This document shows positions 56,501 through 64,000 of a stretch of DNA of 64,000 nucleotides, piece after piece; position 1 is the first letter of the stretch, and each line of letters opens with the position of its first letter. Under the pieces are notes generated by a model, which was given only the letters and a program-made list of their open reading frames with translations, was not told where the DNA came from and did no database searches. Origin of the DNA: Schistocerca nitens (lineage: Eukaryota; Arthropoda; Insecta; Orthoptera; Acrididae); contig NC_064623.1 in NCBI RefSeq assembly GCF_023898315.1, positions 13,777,140 through 13,841,139 of the forward strand, in the 5' to 3' direction. A program made the position numbers and the translations under genes.

Positions 56501-56829
56501 GAGAGCGAAGTGTAGTCCATGCTCGTGACATAGGGACACTATAACCTAGGGAACAAACAAATGTTTCCCAACATATCCGTTTGCTCTGTTTGATTAAATA
56601 ACAGGCTTTAGCGAGAAGGCGTTTGAAGGTAATAAGGCTGGCAACGGATAGGTGCCTCTTGAAGTGTTGCAAAGCTCGACGGCGATCACGGATGGCAATG
56701 GCAATGGCCGCACTCCACCACGGGACTTGCCGGCGACGAAATGGTCCAGATGAGCGCGGTACAGCAAGGCTAGCAGCGCGAACAATCGCGTCAGACACGT
56801 CACGTAGGAAGTCATCAATACAACCCGAC
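53571..56829 (-). mobile_element. Decayed LINE lacking its endonuclease part
   Basis: A minus-strand element of the copy B type. Its 5' side ends abruptly at 56829, where an 86-bp repeat begins. The lower end (53571-53990) is 3' UTR-like pyrimidine-rich sequence without a clear hairpin or tail. It shares its ORF2 end with the scrap at 21637. Confidence 0.75.
54020..56829 (-). pseudogene. ORF2 remnant: RT and RNase H
   Basis: From 56829 downward: the linker after the endonuclease (RRRQVPWWSAA, RRRALQHFKRHLSVAS), RT motifs LKPGKNPLSVDSYRPISLTN (about 56085), QCGFREGLSPIDHLL, VVFDLRKDCIMAWRHD (about 55830), TGIPQGSVLS and LYVDDFCIW (about 55580). RNase H follows: a YIDGS-like start near 54665, FTAELMAISLDL, CTDSMSGLLAI and VPGHVGIPSNELTDRLAGG (about 54345). 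The RT metal-binding YVDD is kept, but in motif A the usual KAYD reads KDCI, and frames change at least three times. The endonuclease domain is missing. Confidence 0.82.
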
Positions 56830-57043
56830 AAAATGCGTGAAGTGTTACTGTGTAGTAAGAACAGAAGAAAACATAGCGTTTTCGTCATTTTTTTCATAAT
56901 GACGTAATGACAGATTGGTACATTGGACGCTTTTCTCTCGGAAACATTTACATTTATCGTCTGGCAATTAATGTCGCCTGCTGAGCTGTGCAGTCGCTTC
57001 TAAGTTTATACAGTCGACAAGTAAGGAGTAGTACAAGTCATAA
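56830..57043. repeat. Left part of a nested repeat block around Tc1
   Basis: 56830-56915 is repeated directly at 58508-58594 (AAAATGCGTGAAGTGTTACT…CATAATGACGTA). 56972-57040 is repeated in inverse order at 58670-58760 (CAGTCGACAAGTAAGGAGTA core). The Tc1-like element sits between these repeats. Confidence 0.8.
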
Positions 57044-57045
57044 TA

Positions 57046-58466
57046 CACTCCTGGAAATGGAAAAAAGAACACATTGACACCGGTGTGTCAGACCCACCAT
57101 ACTTGCTCCGGACACTGCGAGAGGGCTGTACAAGCAATGATCACACGCACGGCACAGCGGACACACCAGGAACCGCGGTGTTGGCCGTCGAATGGCGCTA
57201 GCTGCGCAGCATTTGTGCACCGCCGCCGTCAGTGTCAGCCAGTTTGCCGTAGCATACGGAGCTCCATCGCAGTCTTTAACACTGGTAGTATGCAGCGACA
57301 GCGTGGACGTGAACCGTATGTGCAGTTGACGGACTTTGAGCGAGGGCATATAGTGGGCATGCGGGAGGCCGGGTGGACGTACCGCCGAATTGCTCAACAC
57401 GTGGGGCGTGAGGTCTCCACAGTACATCGATGTTGTCGCCAGTGGTCGGCGGAAGGTGCACGTGCCCGTCGACCTGGTACCGGACCGCAGCGACGCACGG
57501 ATGCACGCCAAGACCGTAGGATCCTACGCAGTGCCGTAGGGGACCGCACCGCCACTTCCCAGCAAATTAGGGACACTGTTGCTCCTGGGGTATCGGCGAG
57601 GACCATTCGCAACCGTCTCCATGAAGCTGGGCTACGGTCCCGCACACCGTTAGGCCGTCTTCCGCTCACGCCCCAACATCGTGCAGCCCGCCTCCAGTGG
57701 TGTCGCGACAGGCGTGAATGGAGGGACGAATGGAGACGTGTCGTCTTCAGCGATGAGAGTCGCTTCTGCCTTGGTGCCAATGATGGTCGTATGCGTGTTT
57801 GGCGCCGTGCAGGTGAGCGCCACAATCAGGACTGCATACGACCGAGCCACACAGGGCCAACACCCGGCATCATGGTGTGGGGAGCGATCTCCTACACTGG
57901 CCGTACATCACTGGTGATCGTCGAGGGGACACTGAATAGTGCACGGTACATCCAAACCGTCATCGAACCCATCGTTCTACCATTCCTAGACCGGCAAGGG
58001 AACTTGCTGTTCCAACAGGACAATGCACGTCCGCATGTATCCCGTGCCACCCAACGTGCTCTAGAAGGTGTAAGTCAACTACCCTGGCCAGCAAGATCTC
58101 CGGATCTGTCCCCCATTGAGCATGTTTGGGACTGGATGAAGCGTCGTCTCACGCGGTTTGCACGTCCAGCACGAACGCTGGTCCAACTGAGGCGCCAGGT
58201 GGAAATGGCATGGCAAGCCGTTCCACATGACTACATCAGCATCTCTACGATCGTCTCCATGGGAGAATAGCAGCCTGCATTGCTGCGAAAGGTGGATATA
58301 CACTGTACTAGTGCCGACATTGTGCATGCTCTGTTGCCTGTGTCTATGTGCCTGTGGTTCTGTCAGTGTGATCATGTGATGTATCTGACCCCAGGAATGT
58401 GTCAATAAAGTTTCCCCTTCCTGGGACAATGAATTCACGGTGTTCTTATTTCAATTTCCAGGAGTG
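57046..58466 (+). mobile_element. Complete Tc1-like DNA transposon with TA target site
   Basis: 1421 bp, bounded by terminal inverted repeats that start CACTCCTGGAAAT (left) and end ATTTCCAGGAGTG (right), similar over about 26 bp, with TA on both sides (57044-57045 and 58467-58468). It contains one transposase frame and is nearly identical to the truncated copy at 4763-6047, so the family moved fairly recently. Confidence 0.94.
57290..58270 (+). CDS. Tc1-like transposase, C-terminus altered by a 1-nt deletion
   Basis: The Met at 57290 (MQRQRGREPYVQLTDFERG) is preferred: the frame is open to 57074, but that extension would start 28 bp from the transposon end and the shorter 326-residue product fits the family. 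A helix-turn-helix (RRIAQHVGREVSTVHRC) and a second DNA-binding half precede the catalytic core: VFSDESRFCL, QQDNARPHVSRATQRA and SPDLSPIEHVWD. Between the second Asp and the Glu I count 32 residues. Relative to the other copy one base is lost near 58237, so the normal ending (…AAKGGYTLY) is replaced by about eight other residues and a stop at 58270. Activity is doubtful but possible. Confidence 0.9.
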   Translation: MQRQRGREPYVQLTDFERGHIVGMREAGWTYRRIAQHVGREVSTVHRCCRQWSAEGARARRPGTGPQRRTDARQDRRILRSAVGDRTATSQQIRDTVAPGVSARTIRNRLHEAGLRSRTPLGRLPLTPQHRAARLQWCRDRREWRDEWRRVVFSDESRFCLGANDGRMRVWRRAGERHNQDCIRPSHTGPTPGIMVWGAISYTGRTSLVIVEGTLNSARYIQTVIEPIVLPFLDRQGNLLFQQDNARPHVSRATQRALEGVSQLPWPARSPDLSPIEHVWDWMKRRLTRFARPARTLVQLRRQVEMAWQAVPHDYISISTIVSMGE

Positions 58467-58468
58467 TA

Positions 58469-58907
58469 TTTAGCATGAACCGAGGTATGGCGGCCACATT
58501 ACAGGAGAAAATGCGTGAAGTGTTACTGTGTAGTAAGAACAGAAGAAAACATAACGTTTTCGTCATTTTTTTTCATAATGACGTATTGACAGATCGTCAC
58601 ATTAAGGTCCTAGGTCAACTGCAAGGCACCTAATGCGGCCAATAATTGTTTCTTCGATAACTAGAACATGACTTGTACTACTCCTTACTTGTCGACTGGA
58701 TAAACTTAGAAGCTTCTATTTCGTACAGAGTGGAGCGACTGCATACCTCAGCAGCCGACATTCTTCGGGTTTTACTAGATAGTAACTCTTGTCGCATTTT
58801 CTCCTGTTTTTGGCCTCCCTCAGCTCATGCAAAATCTCAAGGTCTTAGTCAACTGCAAGGCTCTAAAACCGGCCAAAAATCGAATATTAATTAGCTAAAA
58901 CATGACA
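58469..58907. repeat. Right part of the nested repeat block
   Basis: It holds the direct repeat 58508-58594, the inverted arm 58670-58760, an internal inverted pair (58500-58535 with 58770-58805, ACAGGAGAAAATGCG core), and a direct pair (58601-58672 with 58841-58907, AAGGTC.TAGTCAACTGCAAGG core). The outline suggests a fold-back or MITE-like element rearranged by nested insertions. Confidence 0.75.
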
Positions 58908-59510
58908 TACAGTAGGTCTCCGACAATAAAGGCCACTCTCAGATAGACTTCTGCATAACGCTTGTTCGCTACAACACACCTGTACTATTTCATATAGACG
59001 TATTCGCGTGGTCAACATAATCCCTGTCTACATCATTATGGCTCCTCCTGGATATCGGTCTCTTTCCTCAATGCTTTGGTCCCCAAACCATGTTCCACGT
59101 TCCCTCCAGATGCGAATGCATCGAGAATCGCTGTCCAGACCAAATCGGGACTCATCTGTGAAAAGAACACTGGCCCATTGTACGACCACCCACGAAGCAT
59201 AATCATAACTCCACTCTTGACGTTCCGTTCTGTCATAGGTGGACTTACAGCAGGTCTCCGACAATAAAGGCCACTCTGCCGAAGACTTCTGCCCGCCGCT
59301 TGCCTCGCTACAAAACATTCAGTGGTTACTGCGAGCTCACACCTCAGTTGATGTCCAGTAGTAAGGCGGTACCGTCGTACACTTGCAGCCAAATAATGGC
59401 GCTCTCTTTCTGACGTGATACATGGTCGGCCCTGTCCTGGTATTCGGTGTACAGTTTCGATTTCTAGAGACTGTCGCCACGTGCGAGAAACAGCAGAAGG
59501 ATTCACACTA
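58908..59510 (-). pseudogene. Second Tc1-like transposase relic (different family)
   Basis: Minus strand from 59506: NPSAVSRTWRQSLEIETVHRI and GQGRPCITSERERHYLAASV (helix-turn-helix halves and linker), then RSLRQSGLYCRRPAVSPPM, and in another frame VLFTDESRFGLDSDSRCIRIWRERGT (first catalytic Asp block, about 59155). The remaining core is missing. The piece 59249-59317 (AGGTCTCCGACAATAAAGGC core) is repeated at 58910-58978, a local duplication. No terminal repeats were identified. Confidence 0.75.
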
Positions 59511-60078
59511 TACCTTCAGACCACGTCAGTTTGCTTATAGGATCTGTTTCATTTCTTTATCTGGCTCTTCACCGCAGAGAGTCTGGTAGGCAGTTTCTCA
59601 GTACCATACGGCACAGTCTGTGATTATGTACACAGTGGCAGTGGATGTGGGGCTATCTGTCAGACACTACTTCGTCTCATAGGTGGCCCTCACGTCATCG
59701 TTGGCGTAGTTGTGCGTTGACCAGAATGCCGTTTTCCGTGCAGAGCACGATCATACGGGCATCTGTTGCCAATTTGTATGATTACATCGTGAATTAGACA
59801 CAGGACGGGGAAATAGCTGTTTGTTGCTTTAATATTCGACACCAGTGTATTTGGGCTGCAAAATAAATAAATATGGTTGAAGCAGAGAGGATCTAAATTC
59901 AGCTCGCTGACTTTCAGAGAACCGCACTGCCTCTTCCAAAGAGTCCCGTCGAAGTTCTGGGAGCCGCTACTTAACACTTCCGTAAGTGATATGCAGATCT
60001 GTCGCTATCTTAACTTTGAGACAGAATTCTTTCGATGTCTGTTGTAATGTCCACTATAAAATATTGCAACAATATCTA
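59511..60078. other. Spacer without recognisable genes
   Basis: Short frames only. The TA at 60077-60078 is the left target site of the next transposon. Confidence 0.5.
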
Positions 60079-61628
60079 CTGGGTGTTACAAAAAGATACG
60101 GCCAAACTTTCAGGAAACATTCCTCACACGCAAATAAAGAAAATATGTGTCCGGAAACGCTTAATTTCCATGTTAGAGCTCATTTTACTTTCGTCAGTAT
60201 GTATTGTACTTCCTCGATTCACCACCAGTTGGCCCAATTGAGGGAAGGTAATGTTGACTTCGGTGCTTGTGTTGACATGCCACTCATTGCTCTACAGTAC
60301 TGGCACCAAGCACATCAGTACGTAGTATCAACAGGTTAGTGTTCATCACGAACGTGGTTTTGCAGTCAGTGCAATGTTTACAAATGCGGAGTTGGCAAAT
60401 GCCCATTTGATGTATGGATTAGCACGGGGCAATAGCCGTGGCGCGGTACGTTTGTATCGAGACAGATTTCCAGAACGAAGGTGTCCCGACAGGAAGACGT
60501 TCGAAGCAATTGATCGATCGGCGTCTTAGAGAGCACGGAACACTCCAGCCTACGATTCGCGACTGGGGAAGACCTAGAACGACGAGGACACCTGCAATGG
60601 ACGAGGCAATTCTTCGTGCAGTTGCCGATAACCCTAATGTCAGCGTCAGAAAAGTTGCTGCTGTACAAGGCAACGTTGCCCACGTCACTGTATGGAGAGT
60701 GCTACGGGAGAACCAGTTGTTTCCGTACCATGTACAGCGTGCGCAGGCACTGTCAGCAGCTGATTGGCCTCCACGGGTCCACTTCTGCGAATGGTTCATC
60801 CAACAATGTGTCAATCCTCATTTCAGTGCAAATGTTCTCTTTACGGATGAGGCTTCATTCCAAAGTGATCAAATTGTAAATTGTCACTACATGTGTGGGC
60901 TGACGTGTGCAATCACGTCACCAACACAGATTTTCTGTGAACGTTTGGGCAGGCATTGTTGGTGATGTCTTGATTGGGCCCCATGTTCTTCCACCTACGC
61001 TCAATGGAGCACGTTATCATGATTTCATACGGGATACTCTACCTGTGCTGCTAGAACATGTGCCTTTACAAGTACGACACAACATGTGGTTCATGCACGA
61101 TGGAGCTCCTGCACATTTCAGTCGAAGTGTTCGTACGTTACTCAACAACAGATTTGGTGACCGATGGCTTGGTAGAGGCGGACCAATTCCATGACCTCCA
61201 CGCTCTCCTGACCTCAACCCTCTTGACTTTCATTTATGCAGGCATTTGAAAGCTCTAGTCTACGCAACCCCGGTACCAAATGTAGACTCTTCGTGCTCGT
61301 ATTGTGGACGGCTGTGATACAATATGCCATTCTCCAGGGCTGCATCAGCGCATCAGGGATTCCATGCGACGGAGGGTGGATGCATGTATCCTCGCTAACG
61401 GAGGATATTTTGAACATTTCCTGTAACAAAGCGTTTGAAGTCACGCTGGTACGTTATGTTGCTGTGTGTTTCCATTCCATGATTAATGTGATTTGAAGAG
61501 AAGTAATAAAATGAGCTCTAACATGGAAAGTAAGCGTTTCCGGACACATGTCCACATAACATATTTTCTTTCTTTGAGTGTGAGGAATGTTTCCTGAAAG
61601 TTTGGCCGTACCTTTTCGTAACACCCTG
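60079..61628 (+). mobile_element. Mariner-like element (DD41D type) with long terminal inverted repeats
   Basis: 1550 bp bounded by TA (60077-60078 and 61629-61630). The left arm (60079-60190) and right arm (61501-61628) are inverted copies over more than 100 bp (GTACGGCCAAACTTTCAGGA core), the right with about 12 extra bases near 61551. Unusually long repeats for a mariner. The transposase inside is broken. Confidence 0.9.
60374..61426 (+). pseudogene. Mariner-like transposase (DD41D), frameshifted
   Basis: Starts with MFTNAELANAHLMYGLARG at 60374; the frame shifts near 60511. The next frame reads RRLREHGTLQPTIRDWGRP, ILRAVADNPNVSVRKVAAVQ and VWRVLRENQLFPYHVQRAQ (helix-turn-helix and linker), then VLFTDEASF (first Asp). 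After another shift near 60925 come VNVWAGIVGDVLIGPHVLP and FMHDGAPAHFSRSV (second Asp). A TGA replaces Trp near 61192, before PPRSPDLNPLDF. I count 41 residues between the second Asp and the last Asp, the DD41D spacing of rosa-type elements. Homology ends at a stop at about 61424-61426 (…HFL). Confidence 0.88.
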
Positions 61629-62090
61629 TATAATACTAAGAGGCTGTTCCGGAACCCGGATAGCAAGAAAATCATTTTTGAGAATGTGGAATTTTTTAAT
61701 ATCTAATATAAGGTGAAGTGTCAGGAACTCTTTTCTGGACGTATTTTTCTGTTGTGTACGGCAGTCATATGTGGACAGTAAGATGTTCAGACAGAAAGAG
61801 AATCGAAGCTGTTGAAATGTGCTGCACAAAAATGCTGAAGATCTGATGGATGCATTGAATAACTAATGAGGAGATACTGAACTGAATTGAGGACAAAAGA
61901 AATCTGTGGCTTAACTCGATTAAAAAAATATCCGAACTAGTGCGAATCGGACACGCTCTGAGCGTTCCGTACAAACTCAGTCTCTGTATATGAAAGGAAA
62001 TGTCCTGACTCACTGACTGACTGGCTCAGTATCAGCCAGTCCAAACCGCTACGGACAGAAACTAGAAATTTAGAGAGGGTGCTGACCTTA
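61629..62090. other. Spacer
   Basis: No coding or structural feature was supported beyond short AT-rich frames. Confidence 0.45.
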
Positions 62091-62748
62091 TACTGCAATC
62101 ATCGCCTAGTAATGAATTGTTCAAAATTCCATCCTTAAGGGGGTGAAATAGGAAACGGAAGACTTTTTGAAAACATGCCGCAGTAAAGGCAATTTTGAAG
62201 CTAGAAATGCGAAAATTTGTATTTGGTTCCCCAATCAAAAATGAAAAAAGTAAATGTTTCATCATTTTTGGAAATTCAACGACTAAGAGGAAAAAATTGA
62301 GTGACAGATTTTTTAAAATAGTTATTAAAGAAGTAGTAAATAATTTTTAAAGCTGCGTCTATGAATTAAAAAATATGTTTCAGTATTTCTGGAAATCCAG
62401 CCAGTGAGGGGTCAAAAAGTGGATGACATTTTTAAAAACATGTCATTATGAAAACATTTTTTAAGCTTAACCTAAGAAAATTTGTATTTGGCTTCCCGGT
62501 TAGAATTAAAAAGTGTCTCTTAGTGTTTTTGGAAATTCAGTCCCTAAGGGGCTGAAATAGGGATGAACGTTTTAAGGGAATATTTCATTCTGAAAGCATT
62601 TTTGAAGCTAAATCTCTGAGAATTTGTATTTGGCTTCTTGGTTATAAATAAAAGGCACGTGTTCCACTGTTACTGGAAATTCAGCACATAAGGAGACGAG
62701 ACACGGGTTGAAAGGGTGTAGGAAAACATTTCGCTGCGAGAGCCTTTA

Positions 62749-63073
62749 ACTAAACTAACTCCGTCTACAGGCCGCAAGCGACCCATCGGGACCACCCGAC
62801 CGCCGTATCATCCTCAGGTGAGGATGCGGATAGGAGGGGCATGGGGTCAGCACACCGCACTCCCGGTCGTTATGATGGTTTTCTTTGACCGGAGCCGCTA
62901 CTATTCGGTCGAGTAGCTCCTCAATTGGCATCACGAGGCTGAGTGCACCCCGAAAAACGGCAACAGCGCATGGCGGCTGGATGGTCACCCATCCAAGTGC
63001 CGGCCACACCCGACAGTGCTTAACTTCGGTGATCGCACGGGAACCGGTGTATCCACTGTGGCAAGGCCGTTGC
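62749..63073 (-). mobile_element. 5S rRNA-derived SINE with 17-bp TSD
   Basis: A 325-bp insertion flanked by CGCTGCGAGAGCCTTTA at 62732-62748 and 63074-63090. On the minus strand a 5S-like head of about 115 nt comes first, then a body of about 200 bp with no coding motif (contains GCCAATTGAGGAGCTACTCG and GTCAAAGAAAACCATCATAA). SINEs of this origin use the internal 5S polymerase III promoter and are moved by LINE machinery. It interrupts the tandem repeat. Confidence 0.9.
62959..63073 (-). pseudogene. 5S rRNA-like head of the SINE
   Basis: Minus strand begins GGCAACGGCC and ends GCTGTTGCC, so the terminal helix of 5S rRNA can still pair. Inside are GATCACCGAAGTTAAGCACT and GGATGGGTGACC, the conserved A-box/intermediate and C-box regions. 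Changes elsewhere and the attached body argue against a true 5S gene. Confidence 0.88.
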
Positions 63074-63505
63074 CGCTGCGAGAGCCTTTATAAAACTAAA
63101 TCTATGAAAATTGGTATTTGGCTTCTCGGTTAGAAAATTAAAAAATGTTTAAGCATTTTTGGAAGTATAACCACTAAGGCAGTAAAACAGTGGGTGAAAT
63201 TTTAATAAATAAACCGTTATCAAAGAACTCGTGAAGCATTTTTAAAGCTACGGCAATTAAAATTGGTATTTGACATCTTGCTTGGAAATTAAAAAAATTC
63301 TTTTCAATGTTTTTGGAAATTCAACGCGTAAGGGAGCGAAATAGGGGATGAAAATTTTCAGGAAAATATTTCATTGTATTAAAACACTTTTAAGGTAACT
63401 GTATGAAAATTGGTACTACGCTTCTTGATTAGAAATGAAGTAATGTGTTAGGAAATGAAAGTTTGTATCAAAATATCATCACAAGGAGTCAAAAGGGTGG
63501 AATAA

Positions 63506-63710
63506 CAAATGGCTCAAATGGTTCAAATGGCTCTGAGCACTATGCGACTTAACTTCTGAGGTCATCAGTCCCCTAGAACTTAGAACTAATTAAACCTAAC
63601 TAAGGACATCACACACATCCATGCCCGAGGTAGGATTCGAACCTGCGACCGTAGGGGTAGCTCGGCTCCAGACTCTACCGCCTAGAACCGCACGGCCAGT
63701 CCGGCCGGCA
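63506..63710 (-). mobile_element. tRNA-type SINE, copy 3, with 10-bp TSD
   Basis: GGTGGAATAA flanks it at 63496-63505 and 63711-63720. On the minus strand the head has GGTCGCAGGTTCGAATCC (B box) and an A-box-like GCGGTTCTAGGCGGT. The best preserved of the three copies. Confidence 0.93.
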
Positions 63711-63720
63711 GGTGGAATAA

Positions 63721-64000
63721 AAAAAGCTTCTGACTCCAGCTATCAGAATAGATTTTTGGTCAGAAATATATTCGGAAAGACCGTGATCTCATAGCCTTAA
63801 CTAGCGTGAATAGTTCAGAAGCAGCTCCAATTTGTGAATAATATAATAATTAACACCATAATTCCATTGAAGAAAAACAAAAAAGGTCTGCAGACCGTAG
63901 AGTCTACTCGAGAGAAGCAGCGGGAGCTGATCTAGTTACGTATATAGGTAATAATAACAATAACAGTAATAGTAAAAATAATAATTTCGTGCGACTTAGA
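63721..64000. other. AT-rich end of window
   Basis: No features seen apart from AAT-type simple sequence near 63945-63990. Confidence 0.5.

Larger units (their letters stand above)
62100..63495. repeat. Diverged tandem repeat, about 7 units of 130-150 bp
   Basis: Units carry the phrases GAAAATTTGTATTTGGCTTC, TTTTTGGAAATTCA and AAGGGG..GAAATAGGG. Copies of the first phrase start near 62211, 62478, 62619, 63108, 63256 and 63405, with a shortened unit near 62350. Subtracting the 342-bp insertion, spacing is regular at about 130-150 bp. Looks like an old satellite or minisatellite. Confidence 0.82.

Noticed and set aside
62959-63073. Functional 5S rRNA gene
   Set aside because: It is joined to a non-5S body and bracketed by a TSD, so it is a retroposed SINE.
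63600-63710. tRNA gene (B box GGTTCGAATCC)
   Set aside because: It is the head of a SINE with TSD; no complete cloverleaf was found.

Overview
This window looks like a transposon-dense, largely intergenic stretch of a large arthropod genome. The mix of elements fits an orthopteran (locust or grasshopper) best, but that is an inference. The grounds are several I/LOA-type non-LTR retrotransposons, Tc1/mariner elements, a Penelope-like element, an LTR-element relic, a tRNA-type SINE, a 5S-rRNA-derived SINE and long simple repeats. No bacterial-style operons are present and no convincing host gene was found. One weak candidate exon lies at 47.16-47.56 kb on the minus strand.

Layout. 1-4762: 3' part of a non-LTR retrotransposon (copy 1), abutting a truncated Tc1-like element (4763-6047, minus). 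7.5-8.9 kb: Penelope-like RT/GIY-YIG relic (minus) split by a (TG)42 repeat. 9.3-17.56 kb: two decayed non-LTR copies head to tail, one carrying a SINE with a 13-bp target-site duplication (TSD). 17.6-21.6 kb: little recognisable. 21.95-27.73 kb: element 2, with an intact 1228-aa ORF2. 27.75-28.5 kb: decayed mariner-type transposase. 29522-35572: element 3 (sister of copy 1), with a clear 13-bp TSD, inserted in an old LTR-element relic whose integrase remnant follows. 37342-43338: element 4, apparently full length with both ORFs open. 43.3-44.2 kb: 5' fragment of an opposite-strand element. 44.3-45.0 kb: long inverted repeat around a pyrimidine tract. 47.6-48.8 kb: 16-bp GC-rich minisatellite. 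49.4-56.8 kb: several minus-strand non-LTR fragments. 56.8-58.9 kb: a complete Tc1-like element inside nested repeats. 58.9-61.6 kb: Tc1-like relic and a DD41D mariner with long terminal repeats. 62.1-63.5 kb: ~140-bp tandem units split by a 5S-derived SINE with a 17-bp TSD, followed by another tRNA-type SINE.

How the parts work together. Elements 1-4 share one plan: 5' leader, ORF1 (three zinc knuckles, nucleic-acid chaperone), ORF2 (endonuclease, reverse transcriptase, RNase H, C-terminal Cys/His motif), then a short 3' hairpin and A-tail. The two most notable observations are these. (1) A 3' hairpin with conserved loop text (ATGACC...GTT) but different, compensating stems recurs at the ends of several LINE families, in the tRNA-type SINE and in a 61-bp tail-only insertion, suggesting a shared reverse-transcriptase recognition structure. 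(2) Element 4 is modular: its ORF1 and 5' UTR match element 2, while the end of ORF1 and all of ORF2 match copies 1 and 3.
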